A DNA stretch of 64,000 nucleotides from Bugula neritina. Its lineage: Eukaryota; Bryozoa; Gymnolaemata; Cheilostomatida; Bugulidae. The notes under the pieces are model-generated. The model searched no databases. It was not told the DNA's origin and saw nothing but the letters and a program-made list of their open reading frames with translations. Each line of letters opens with the position of its first letter. Position 1 is the first letter of the stretch. This document shows, one piece after another, positions 12,001 through 27,000 of this stretch. A program made the position numbers and the translations under genes. The stretch is from positions 16,243,133-16,307,132 of the forward strand of contig OZ037769.1 in the NCBI GenBank assembly GCA_964035545.1, read 5' to 3'.

Positions 12001-15000
12001 GTGACATCACTACTCTTTGACATCACTGTTATGTGACATCACTACTCTTTGACATCACTGTTATGTGACATCACTGCTCTGTGACATCATTGTTTTGTGA
12101 CAACACTGATCATGTTATCTGTAGTCTCTCCCTGAGATGGCATCTGTCTAAGAAGACAGGGGAAGTACTGAAGGTGGTGGACAGAGGCACCGTTAGTATC
12201 AACAACATCATAAAGTAAGTTTCTCCCCCTCTTACAGAAAGTGTCTGGTAAAGTAGGTTTCTCACAGAATTACTAAGAAATGTTTTTTAAAAATCTTCTT
12301 TCTCAAAATATTTGAAAATTTGAGTTTGTAAACATAATGTACGTTTTCTGCATTATATAACTCTTTAATCGTTAACTTTGTTACCTTCAAACTACAAAAT
12401 CTCTAGTCATGTGACCCTAAAAGAAAAGGCAACTCTTAGTAATATTTATTGAAACCAATCAACAGAAAATTGCTTAGAAATATTACATTACAGTTTAAGT
12501 TCAATGAATAGTTTGTGTGAGTGAAAGGCTTTGCTAACTGTGATATATTATGTATACTTGCTAAGTGGACCTAATAAGAGTATAGAAAGAGTTAGCAAAC
12601 TATCTTTACTTCCTTCATATACTTGTGTACTATAAGCTTGCTATTACTATATTTATAATGTCATATACTTGTGTACTATAAGCTTGCTATTACTATATTT
12701 ATAATGTCATTTACTTGTAGCTACATGGTGTTCAACATTCTACCTACTATAGCTGACATAGTCATAGCTATTGTGTACTTCATCTCAGCTTTTGACATTT
12801 ACTTTGGACTTATAGTCTTTGGTACTATGTTACTATACCTCAGTGAGTATATATATAGTCTTTGGTACTATGTTACTATACCTCAGTGAGTATATATATA
12901 GTCTTTGGTACCATGTTACTATACCTCAGTGAGTATATATATAGTCTTTGGTACTATGTTACTATACCTCAGTGAGTATATATATATATAGTCTTTGGTA
13001 CTATGTTACTATATCTCAGTGAGTATATATATATATAGTCTTTGGTACTATGTTACTATACCTCAGTGAGTATTTATATATAGTCTTTGGTACTATGTTA
13101 CTATATCTCAGTGAGTATATATATATATAGTCTTTGGTACCATGTTACTATATCTCAGTGAGTATTTATATAGTCTTTGGTACTATGTTACTATACCTCA
13201 GTGAGTATTTATATATAGTCTTTGGTACTATGTTACTATACCTCAGTGAGTATATATATAGTCTTTGGTACTATGTTACTATATCTCAGTGAGTATTTAT
13301 ATAGTCTTTGGTACTATGTTACTATACCTCAGTGAGTATATATATAGTCTTTGGTACTATGTTACTATATCTCAGTGAGTATATATATAGTCTTTGGTAC
13401 TATGTTAATATACCTCAGTGAGTATATATATAGTCTTTGGTACTATGTTACTATACCTCAGTGAGTATATATATAGTCTTTGGTACTATGTTGCTCTACC
13501 TCAGTGAGTATATATATAGTCTTTGGTACTATGTTACTATACCTCAGTGAGTATTTATATATAGTCTTTGGTACTATGTTACTATACCTCAGTGAGTATA
13601 TATAGTCTTTGGTACCATGTTACTATATCTCAGTGAGTATATATATAGTCTTTGGTACTATGTTACTATACCTCAGTGAGTATATATATAGTCTTTGGTA
13701 CCATGTTACTATATCTCAGTGAGTATATATATAGTCTTTGGTACTATGTTACTATACCTCAGTGAGTATATATATAGTCTTTGGTACTATGTTACTATAC
13801 CTCAGTGAGTATATATATAGTCTTTGGTACCATGTTACTATAATACCTCAGTGAGTATATATATAGTCTTTGGTACCATGTTACTATAATACCTCAGTGA
13901 GTATATATAATATAGTCTTTGGTACTCTCTCCCCACAGTCGCCACCATTGTGGTTACGGAATGGCGGACGAGGTTCAGGAGGGAGATGAATCTTCTCGAC
14001 AACCAGAAGAACTCGCGGGCAGTTGATTCTCTGCTCAACTTTGAGACGGTGAAGTATTATGGGAATGCTGACTTTGAACTGACGACCTTTGATCGGGCTA
14101 TTTTAAAGTTTCAGGTAAGGCTTCCTCCCTTCCCCAACCAAGTATAAATATTTTTGTGGGTAGCCCATATCCCCGTGTTGTGTTCTTGTGTTAAGAAATG
14201 TTTTTCAGCGAAACAAGTTGTGGTGTTATCAATATAATACATTCTGTTAATGTTTATTTATATGTTTATTCATGTTTATTCGTGACTCTCACCTGCACAG
14301 CATTGCTTGTGGCCAAGTTCTGTCATTTCCATTGTTTTATTTCTGTTGAAATAACAGCCTTTCAAACACTTGGCAGTGTTTTGTGACAATAGCGGGAGTG
14401 GTGTAGTTGGATGTACCCCACATGTCATGTTTGTAAATGTCTTAACTTGCCAAAATACAGCACCTGTCAGCATTATACACAGTGTCCTGTATTCTAGATA
14501 TATGACTTGTTAGTTCTAGTTCCACTTTTTACCTCTTTTGAAAGAGCACAATAAGCTATTTATAACTACAATTATCAAGTCAGCTAAAATGTTTACACAA
14601 TAGTCAAGGTCTTTTAAAGGTCACCAGGCAGCTGCTGATGTGGAGACCAATAATGTGTCATCCCAGTTAGACGCTATTTATTTATTTTGGTACAATATCT
14701 ATTCTATGTGCAATTTATTTTAATATTATTGAAATATATGTATATTTAAATAAACTTGGATCACTTGCTTGTTATTCAGCACATAAATAAATTCCTTTGA
14801 TCTGCATTAACTTATTAATTTTGCATTTTCTATACTTCTTGATGTTGGAAAAGATATTTCGTTAATAAGTATTTATTATAGATCATATTTCCATACACAT
14901 CCATGAAAATGGGAATATTACCCCAGATAATTTATATTAGCTATTATAGCTATTAGCTATAGCTATTTAGTAATCAATGCAACATTTATATAGGTATGTT

Positions 15001-18000
15001 ACCGTATGTAATTGCACCGAAATAAAAAAATAGCGTCCAACTGGGAAGCATTTATCTGGGATGAAACCGCAAATAAAACCAACTTTTCCAACTGTCGGTT
15101 GATATATGTAAATACAGCAATTATAGTATGTTGTAATATACTATATAACATAATGTGACACATAGTTTACTAATACATTATCATATTTTACAATATAGTT
15201 TATAATATATTTATTATAGTAACATATAATATGTTATGCATATAATACAATAGATTATCATATATTATGTATTTCCTATATTACCACTTGATTATTTTTT
15301 AAACTATTATAGCATTTTCTAATCGTGACACTACATGCAAGTGCTTGTGCTATATATTGACACTACATGCATGTGTTGTGTTTTATACTGACACTACATG
15401 CATGTGTTGTGTTATACATTGACACTACATGCAAGTGCTTGTGCTATACACTCAGTGTCTGCAATGTGGAAACATTTGCTGTAAATTCCGCAGCTTAATG
15501 GAAAATTCTGGATGTTTATACAAGCATTTCTTTTAAAACACAATGCGTGTCATATTCTGCCATATCCGCAATAACACGAAACATCAACATTACATTTCCT
15601 ACCAATATTTTGGTAAATAATTTTTATTTTTTCAGTAGATGTAAAAACATAGAAATGTGGGTTATTTGACATATAGGTTATGTTTGTACAGGTAGAACTG
15701 TATAGCAAACTATAAGGGTAATATATGGATATGTTTCCACTCCGTGTCACATGATCATCACACACTTGCCAAAACCTGTCATACACAGGCCAGTTCTGTC
15801 TTTTGCAATACGTGTCAGACACTCATCTGACAGCAAGAGCAGGTGCTTGTTGAATTAATCTGCTATATACAGCTTTCCTATTCATCTTGCATATACAACC
15901 TTGGGCACAAGCTCTCCAGGGAACTGCTATTCTAAATGCATACATTTCAGCCCCTCCTTCGATTAGAAAGCTTCACTTTGGCAAACAAAAATATATGGAT
16001 AAAAAATTTATTTTGTTTCCTTTTACTATTTGGTAACAATTGGACAGATATGCACAGGATTGGTTCAGGTATACCTGAGGTAACACCTGTGAAGTGTACT
16101 GAGTAAAAGGCCAACTGTGACATATAACTGTATGTAATATAATATACTAATGTACTAATATACACAGCTGTGATGTATAACTGTATAATATACTGCACTA
16201 ATACTATACTGTTACACACAGCTGAATACTATAATCTACTTGTAGAAAGCTGAATGGAAAGACATAGCTTCTCTCAGTATCCTAGCCATGACACAGAACT
16301 TTATAATAACAGCTGGACTAGTGGCTGGCTCTATTCTGTGTGCCATGTGAGTAGGGAGTTGTCCCCTTTTACTGTCCTAGTCATAACATACAAACTAGCT
16401 AACAGCAAAGTAAGCAGAGTACAGACTGGCAGTAATGTGAATGTTTTGTCTGATCAGTGGAACTTGTAATGTAATTACTTCGGCACTTCACAACAAAGTG
16501 AGTGCAAGTGCTCCTTTGTCTTTCTATTGTCTGCAGCTATTTCATTGGCTGAAGTAATTCATTACTGGCAGTCTGAACAATAAAGTCCAACGGAATTGCA
16601 GCTGCCTCAAACAGCTCATTGTTTGGGTTTAACAGAAAGTCGAAAGCAAATTGCAGCTGCTCATGGACATATACGTTTTACTCAGCTTTTGAGTTCGTTT
16701 CATCAAGTATGATATTTTTTGAGTCGATGGCTAATGTGTTTTTGGGGTTGTATACTCTTTAATAATATTGCCTAATCAATTTAAAGTTAAACTCTAAGTT
16801 ATCTTCTCTTTATGTTTTCATCTATATAATATACATTAAACCAGAATTATACTCTAGTTATCACCATCATGCAAATGTTCAACTTCTATTTCTCTTCAGA
16901 TAATTACAGAATATATTTGGAGTTGTGTTCTTTGTGTTGGTTGCATATTTACAAATTACACAGAGTGCATTAAGAGTTGTGTGCTCTTCATAGGTGTTGC
17001 TTCTATTTACAGATATATACAGAATGGCAGAGTCATACAGGAGAGACAATTCACTGTCGGAGATTTTATTTTGTTCTGTACTTATCTGTTACAGCTGTAT
17101 GGACCACTTAACTTCTTCGGTGTTCATTATAGGTAAATATACCTGTATACTCTCTATATACCTGTATACTCTCTATATATATACCTGTATACTCTCTATA
17201 TATACCTGTATACTCTCTATATATACCTGTATACTCTCTATATACCTGTATACTCTCTATATATACCTGTATACTCTCTATATATACCTGTATACTCTCT
17301 ATATATACCTGTATACTCTCTATATATACCTGTATACTCTCTATATATACCTGTATACTCTCTATATATACCTGTATACTCTATATATATACCTGTATAC
17401 TCTATATATACCTGTATACTCTCTATATATACCTGTATACTCTCTATATATACCTGTATACTCTCTATATATACCTGTATACTCTATATATATACCTGTA
17501 TACTCTCTATATATACCTGTATACTCTCTATATATACCTGTATACTCTATATATATACCTGTATACTCTCTATATATACCTGTATACTCTCTATATATAC
17601 CTGTATACTCTCTGTATATATACCTGTATACTATCTATATATACCTGTATACTCTCTATATATACCTGTATACTCTCTATATATACCTGTATACTCTCTA
17701 TATATACCTGTATACTCTCTGTATATACCTGTATACTCTCTATATATACCTGTATACTCTCTATATATACCTGTATACTATCTATATATACCTGTATACT
17801 CTCTATATATACCTGTATACTCTCTATATATACCTGTATACTCTCTATATATACCTGTATACTCTCTGTATATATACCTGTATACTATCTATATATACCT
17901 GTATACTCTCTATATATACCTGTATACTCTCTATATATACCTGTATACTCTCTATATATACCTGTATACTCTCTGTATATACCTGTATACTCTCTATATA

Positions 18001-21000
18001 TACCTGTATACTCTCTATATATACCTGTATACTCTCTGTATATACCTGTATACTCTCTATATATACCTGTATACTCTCTATATATACCTGTATACTCTAT
18101 ATATATACCTGTATACTCTCTATATACCTGTATACTCTCTATATATATACCTGTATACTCTCTATATATACCTGTATACTCTCTATATATACCTGTATAC
18201 TCTCTATATATATACCTGTATACTCTCTATATATACCTGTATACTCTCTATATATACCTGTATACTCTCTATATATACCTGTATACTCTATATATATACC
18301 TGTATACTCTATATATATACCTGTATACTCTCTATATATACCTGTATACTCTCTATATATACCTGTATACTCTCTGTATATATACCTGTATACTATCTAT
18401 ATATACCTGTATACTCTCTATATATACCTGTATACTCTCTATATATACCTGTATACTCTCTATATATACCTGTATACTCTCTATATATACCTGTATACTC
18501 TCTATATGTGACCAGTCGCGACAAAACCGGGGATGTGGCGGCGTTTATGAAGTGTAGTAAATGAAGGTTAAATTTGGAAATACTTAGATTCATATTTGGG
18601 TTCATAGGTGGTCAATTTGGTATGTAAAACATCCATAGGGAGCTCTATGCCCATAGGGGGCTGCTCATAGGGGGCACCATGTTTGAGTGTTTTAAATTAC
18701 TCAGAACAGTCTGTTATGGTATATAGACACTATTTTAAAAATAGGCTCACAGAAGGACAATTTGATATTTTCCAATACCAGAGGGGGCTCTGTATATATA
18801 TACAAAAAGCCCCCTATGGTATTATAAAATATCAAATTAGGGAGTTGTCTTCCCAAAAACTAATGTAACGTTTTTTTACTGTTGGAAACACTTAATTACA
18901 TTGATAATAATATCATTTCAGTTGCTATAATTGTGCCAGGGCTTAAGGTAGAACTTGTATAGAAATCTGGCCTGCATCTCCGTTAAAAAAATTATATTTG
19001 AGTTGTTGTGAGCTTATATATATTATATCTGCCCCCTATGAGCCTATATATACCATATCTGCCCCCTATGAGCCTATATATTCTATATCTGCCCCCTATG
19101 AACTTATATATATTATATCTGTCCCGTATGAGCTTATAGTCTATATCTGCCCCCTATGAGCTTATATATTCTATATCTGCCCCCTATGAGCTTATATATT
19201 CTATATCTGCCCCCTATGAGCCTATATACTCTATATCTGCCCGTATGAGCTTATATATTGTATATCTGCCCCCTATGAACTTATATATATATATATTATA
19301 TCTGCCCCCTATGAGCCTATATATTTATTATCTGCCCCCTATGAGCCTATATATATTATATCTGCCCCCTATGAGCCTATATATTCTATATCTGCCCCCT
19401 ATGAACTTATATATATTATATCTGCCCCCTATGAACTTATATATATTTTATGTGCCCCCTATGAACCTATATATTCTATATCTGCCCCCTATCAACTTAT
19501 ATATTATATCTGCCCCCTGTGAACTTATATATATTTTATGTGCCCCCTATGAACCTATATATTCTATATCTGCCCCCTATCAACTTATATATTATATCTG
19601 CCCCCTATGAACTTATATATATTATATCTGCCCCCTATGAGCCTATATATTCTATATCTGCCCCCTATGAACCTATATATATATTATATCTGCCCCCTAT
19701 GAACTTATATATATATTATATCTGCCCCCTATGAACTTATATATATATTATATCTGCCTCCTATGAACTTATATATATATATATATATATTATATCTGCC
19801 CCTATGAGCCTATATACTCCATATCTGCCCGCTATGAACCTAGATATGTGCCCTCTTTCGCTGTTGGAAACACTTATTTACAGTGATGATAATATCATTT
19901 CAGTTGCTATAACTGTGCCAGGGCTTGAGGTAGAACTTGTATAGAAATCTGGCCTGCATCTCCGTTAAAAAATTATATTTGAGTTGTTGTGAGCTTATAT
20001 ATTATATCTGCCCCCTATGAGCCTATATATTCTATATCTGCCCCCTATGAACTTATATATATTATATCTGCCCCCTGTGAACTTATATATATTTTATGTG
20101 CCCCCTATGAACCTATATATTCTATATCTGCCCCCTATGAACTTATATATTATATCTGCCCCTATGAACTTATATATATTATATCTGCCCCCTATGAGCC
20201 TATATATTCTATATCTGCCCCCTATCAACTTATATATTATATCTGCCCCCTATGAACTTATATATATTATATCTGCCCCCTATGAGCCTATATATTCTAT
20301 ATCTGCCCCCTATGAACCTATATATATATTATATCTGCCCCCTATGAACTTATATATATATATTATATCTGCCCCCTATGAACTTATATATATATTATAT
20401 CTGCCCCCTATGAACTTATATATATATATTATATCTGCCCCCTATGGGCATATATATTCTATATCTGCCCCCTATGAACCTATATATATATTATATCTGC
20501 CCCCTATGAACTTGAATATATATATATATATATTATATCTGCCCCTATGAGCCTATATACTCCATATCTGCCCGCTATGAACCTAGATATGTGCCCTCTT
20601 TCACTGTTGGAAACACTTATTTACAGTGATGATAATATCATTTCAGTTGCTATAACTGTGCCAGGGCTTGAGGTAGAACTTGTATAGAAATCTGGCCTGC
20701 ATCTCCGTTAAAAACTTATATTTGAGTTGTTGTGAGCTTATATATTATATCTGCCCCCTATGAGCCTATATATTCTATATCTGCCCCCTATGAACTTATA
20801 TATATTATATCTGCCCCCTGTGAACTTATATATATTTTATGTGCCCCCATGAACCTATATATTCTATATCTGCCCCCTATGAACTTATATATTATATCTG
20901 CCCCTATGAACTTATATATATTATATCTGCCCCCTATGAGCCTATATATTCTATATCTGCCCCCTATGAACCTATATATATATTATATCTGCCCCCTATG

Positions 21001-24000
21001 AACTTATATATATGTATTATATCTGCCCCCTATGAGCTTATATAATATATTATATCTGCCCCCTATGAGCCTATATATTCTATATCTGCCCCCTATAAGC
21101 CTATATATATATTCTAATCTGCCCCCTATAAGCCTATACATTCTATATCTGCCCCCTATAAGCCTATATATTTTATGTCTGCCCCCTATGAGCCTATATA
21201 TTCTATATCTGCCCCCTATGAACTTATATATATTATATCTGCCCCCTGTGAACTGATATATATTTTATGTGCCCCCTATGAGCCTATATATTCCATATCT
21301 GCCCCCTATGAGCTTATATATTCTACATCTGCCCCCTATAAGCCTATATATTCTACATCTGCCCCCTATGAGCTCATATATTCTATATCTGCCCCCTATG
21401 AGCCTATATATTCCATATCTGCCCCCTATGAGCCTATATATTCTATATCTGCCCCCTATGAACTTATATATATTATATCTGCCTCCTATGAACTTATATA
21501 TATATATTATATCTGCCCCCTATGAGCTTATATATTCTATATCTGCCCCCTATGAACTTGTATATATTTTATGTGACATCTTTGAGCTCATATACTATTT
21601 ATGTGCTGCTATGAGCCTAGATATGTTATATGTGCCCCTTATGAGCTCATATATGCTGCATGTATGCGATCCCCATAAGCCTGTGTATACTATATCTGCC
21701 CCATATGAGTTGATGTATACTATGTGTGCCCTATATCAGCAAGCACAGTCCACAGCGTCTGATGTGTATCATAGTAGGTTTATTAATTTGCATATTTTTA
21801 ATTTGATGTCTTTCTCTGCAATTATGACTCTCAGCTTTAGAAGTTTTTTTGTTATATGCAGCACGTTTTCAAATTAAAAAAATTATCAACCTAAGAAGAT
21901 ACATACCTTTTGCTGTCTCCAATTTGCTGCTCAAATTTTTATTTTTGCTTCTGGTAGAAACAAGCATTTTTTCTAACAATTTAGTTATAGTGTTTAAAAG
22001 TACTATTAGTCTGGCAGAACTGGGGGTTAGGTTCGCAATCTCGGATAAAGTTTTTTTCTCTTTTGATTATTTATCTTGAGGGTCCAGGTAGATGTTTCCA
22101 GGTGGGTGTGGACCTGTCACCCTTGAGCATTTCGAGAAATCCAAGATGGCCGCCAATTATGAAAAAATCGTAATCTAGTCGGCATAAAGTCTGTATTATG
22201 TTGCAAAAACAAAATTTTTTTGACGATTAAAATAGATGTGCATTTTTAGAATGGATATGTGCCATGCCAGTAAAAAGGAATCAAAGTAAAAAGCCAAGAG
22301 ACATGTTTCTCAGCTCAAAAATCGGAATTGCTTCAATAAAACATCCCATATGGTGCAGAGAAATGATACAAAGTTTTTGAATAACTGTTTGGACACTGGA
22401 CAGATATATAAAAAAACATTGCTTATTGCCAGTGAATAGAAAGTGAAAAAAGGATACAGATGCAGCATAATGCTCAGCTAAAGTTAAAATTGAACATATA
22501 TATAATCGTACAAATGCGACAAACTTTCATTCATGTTCATATTAAACACCATATTTTTTTCTATCATTAGCATTTGTTAGAAATGTTAGTTCATTGCAGC
22601 ACACTCCTGTTACTGCTTCACAAGGGCAGAACTCTGTGCATAGGATAGATGTACTAGAATAGCCATATCGTGTTGTTTCGCATGATTGTTGGCTTCCACA
22701 GGAGCATTTAATGAATTTGGGCCATTTTACTTTATTTAGTACACATCAGCAGATTATGATCAAACTTTTTAAAGTTTGCTCAAAATTCATGAAAACTTAC
22801 TATATATGGGGTAATAGTATTTGCTGATTCTATCTATGCATAACAAAAATGACTGGGAAGAGGTCCTGCAACATTTAAGCGCGGCGTCATTGTCATACGA
22901 GCTAAATATACATTTGTGAATCATCACGGCCTATATAATATCCCAATGTAATAATAAATTAGGAATGGACATAAAAAATAATGCATAACTGAAAATTATT
23001 TAGTTTTATTTGTTAAAATTTTGATAGTTTGAGGCAAAAATCTATATACAATAGCAGCTAAATCGTAAAAAATCGCCAAAAGCTAGAGTCGTCGAGTGTA
23101 CACCAAATTAACTAAGATGATCCACTTCATAATACTGTCTGGTGTAAGCACAACATCATTTCCTACTCTTTTTGGGAAAAGAGATTCTATTAGATTCCCT
23201 ATCACCTACCAATGTTCTAGTGGGTTTAATGCCGCAGTTACATATGGCTACCTGGAGGTGTGCTCTGGTGACATTGTCCAATAGCTTCATCTGTAGGAGG
23301 CAAAGTACATAAGTTAAAGGCACATCGCAAATAGCATTGCTGACTTTGGTTTCCCAAGCCTTTTGTCTTGTAGATGTCATGGAAGAGCACTTTGCATAAT
23401 TGTAGCAACATAGCATAAACTTGGTAGCTTGTATGAATAGTAATCCTGAAAAAAAGCACTAGTGTCACCAAATCACACTTTCCTTCTACCAAGACATTTA
23501 GTATGACTCCCTTTCCAATATTTTACATTGTTGCCCCTGAGAGGCCATGGGAAGACAGCAAATTGTTCATTATAGGGCTTTGTCTCAAACTTTCTCACCC
23601 AGTATACGCTGTGGTCCAGGATGAGTAGCGGTTTTGCAGGGCACCAAGTGCTATCAGAGAGTGTCATCTGATTCTATTGTCAACATCTTCATCTGAGAAG
23701 CCATATTTCAGTATGCCATCCTTCACTGTATCCATTGACCTTTTTTTGCCCCCCCCTCCTCTCTTTCTCTTTCTCTGTATCTTCATCTCAGCCACCATTA
23801 TAATATCTTCCTCCGTATCTCTTCTGCGCACATGTCCATACCATTGAAGAGGTCTCCTCCTCATGTCTATTGCGGTAGCTTCTATTTTGGCCTCCTCCTT
23901 TATATTATCATTTGTTACATGGTCGTTCCAATTCATATTGTAAATGTTTCGAAGCATCCTCATCTCAGTTGCACTTATCTGCTTCAATATTGACAAGAGC

Positions 24001-27000
24001 AACTGGGTGGCATCATTCTTTGAGTGGGTCATTGCAGAGTTCAATCTTCCGTTTGACAGACTCCCTGTCCTTTGAATCAGATTGGATTCTTGATTGCATC
24101 TCATCCTTATGAGCAGTAAAAGGATTTATTTCAGACTCATCCCTGATGTCACTGCAGCCATACTGTATCTTGTTGCATGCAGAAGTGCTGTACACCCACA
24201 CCTTGAGAGTTTCGGATTTAGTGCTGATGCCAATGATTCCCCCTTGCTGTGACCAAATCTTACGAAGGTCACCTCAATGGTCATGTCCGACCAGATGCCG
24301 TCGAGCTGGCCGCGTTTATGATGCATTGTGCGGTTACCAGCTGCAAATTAAATCCTTACATCTTGTGGTATGACCTTCACGCTATGCAGATAGTGCATTT
24401 CCTTTTCTATTGCTAGGTGTAAGGCCCAGTCTCATTCTCTAACAGCTATGATGTGGGTGTTGATGGTAAAAATTGGTCCAATAAAGCACATGGCCCACAG
24501 TTTTGCTGTTCTTGAGCTCTCTGCAATCTTAATCAACATCTTTTCAAGCTTCTTCATGCTAGTGATTACACTTTCATCAAGACTGGCTTTAACAGTTCTC
24601 CCACCAATATTCTCAGACCTTGTACATTATGGAGAAACTTTTTCTATTTAGCATTTTGGAGAAACCACCAAAAGTAGAATTAACTACTTCTACCAAATTG
24701 CTTTCAGCTATTAGTGTTCCAGTGCACCCAACATAGGTCATTAAAAAGGGAGAAATTAATAGTAAGCGTTAATGAAAGGGGATTGGTATGAAAAAGGTAG
24801 GGAACCACTGTTCTAATAGATGTATTACTTCCCTTAGCATGAAATACATTTTCATTCATAAGAAACTGTTTACAAATGCTTTTAGAGGAAAAGTGAAATG
24901 TGCTGATTGTAGAAATAGTTTTCGAAAGCAAAAGTGTCAATATTTAGATAAATGATGTGTCAATAATAAAGCAATTAAATTATGTTAAGAAGCCATGGTG
25001 CTGTGTTATTAAGGTTTTTGACCCCTTTTTATAACTTTAAAAAACATAGCTAAATTTTAAAACTGAAAATAACTATTAGGTTGGCAGCTCAACAAACCTT
25101 TTCGATAGGCATGCCAGTTGGAAATAAATTGCTATTTAGCTCATATGGCAATGACATTGCATTTTAAGTTTGCAGAACCCCTTTCAGCTTTATTTGGTGG
25201 ACATATTTGTAATCAGCATATAAAATCACACCATATAGTAAATTTTCATGAAGTTAGAACAAACTGATGCAGAGATGCAAGGAAATTATAAACACGGCAA
25301 GGCTAAGTTAAACTTGAAAAAATGAATGATTAAGGCTTAGCTTAGTTACCATTGGGTATCATTTACCTATTACTCAATAATACATATGATAAAGGCACAT
25401 GCATCTTTATTATATTAATTTCTAAAGATTTCAAAGCATTGGAACCTTAAATTTAGCCCCAATGGGTAGGTACATTTGAATTAGAAAAAATCGTTTGGTG
25501 CCTGGCGGCCATCTTGAATTTCTCGAAATGCTCAAGGGTAAGAAGTCCACACCCACCTGGAAACATTTACCTAGACCCTATATTTGAATAATCAGGAGAG
25601 AAAAAAACTTTATCCGAGATTGCGAACCTAAGTCAAAAATTGGCATTTTTCTGCCAGACTATATATGGTTTCCCAGCAACCTTTACTTAGCTGAAATGTA
25701 ACTTTCCAGTGTCAGAATAGCAGCTTTGACAAAATTTCTCGTATACATATACTGCTAGTAACAGAGAAAATTATCTGTTCCTGCAATTACTTTTACTAAG
25801 GTCTATAGAGGGAGACCACATCCCTACAATTATGCAAAAGATAATAGACCCCCTGTAGTTTTGGGCCTAGTTTCTTTGCATCTTCATAATCATTTTAATC
25901 AGGAAACTTAAGTAAGCTTAGAAGTTTTTAATTTACTAAAAATGGCTGCTAAGAGGGGTACCTTAGTTTGAACCTTATACAGAAATCCTATAATTAGCCT
26001 ATTTGGCTGCAACTTCAAAAGCACTCTCATATTTATAAATTCGTTTGAAGGAGTTTACCCTCAAATACTGTACAATAAAGAAAAAATTTCAAGCTAGCTG
26101 TTCTATTTTTCTTGGTTTTGTGTTATCTCAGTACACGCAGAGTTTATAGTCTCTATGAGAGACCTTTTTAACTGACTGAGGGCATAATAGCTGAGATCTT
26201 GTCTGCTGTCACTACAACACGGACTTTTATAATAGGAAATATTAAGAAATGCTTGCAGCTTACCCTTGCTACTAAATATTAGACCCTGTAGAATATAAGA
26301 TAGGCCCTACACCAAGTTTCATTCACAATAAATCTAATGGGAATCAGTAGAGATGATGAATTCAAAGTTATTAACACATATTATTGAAAACTATTTATAC
26401 ATGTCTTACTCTTTTTGTTGGTAGTCAAATTATATGACTAGCAAGAAGTCTAGATTTTGTTATTCACCCATTGCGCGAACAATACTTTTTCTAGCTGCAT
26501 TATTTTACTTGAAAAATTTTCAAAACAGGGAAACCAATTCAGCAACTAGTTTTGAAGTTTGAAAAAGGCATGTAGCACCAGTGTTACACTGGTCATCCGT
26601 CTCTATAAGAGTAACAATTCAGTTTAATTCCAAATAGACAACCCCCTCCATATAGACGCCAAACAATATATTCTACTTAGACTGCCTACTGAACAGCTAT
26701 ATTTAAAAGCGTTAAAAAATGAAAATTGTACTTTTTATAAATAATATGTATTTTGCTGGAAATATTTTGTTGCATGCAATTAATAGAAGCTGGGGGAAAC
26801 CCTGAGTATGTCTCATGTAAACACAGTTGGAGCAAATACACTAGATAACTGTAGAATGGCTAAATATTTGCAGCTGTAATACCTCTAAACAATTCAACTA
26901 AAAAGTAGACATGGATGTGGACATTGTGGCTATTTGGTAATTAGTATAATAGCTTAACAGTGGATTTGCTCTTATCCTTACTAAGTGACAGGCAAAGTAA

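Larger units (their letters stand above)
22155..25503. mobile_element. Interior of the 3.65-kb inverted-repeat element
   Basis: AT-rich at both sides, with a broken minus-strand coding relic at about 23096-24640. No intact open frame. Confidence 0.6.

Noticed and set aside
12843-13930. CRISPR-like regular spacing
   Set aside because: Units are contiguous, with no unique spacers, in a eukaryotic intron.
16994-18511. 505-residue open frame of IYLYTLY repeats
   Set aside because: It is exon 17013-17132 read in the wrong frame, then run through a minisatellite.
19245-21877. Several [10 protein letters not shown]-type open frames
   Set aside because: All are translations of the ctgccccctatgagc satellite; no start context or splice support.
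23664-24104. 146-residue intact gene
   Set aside because: Only its C-terminal part resembles a LINE tail; the first ~35 residues are another relic read out of frame.
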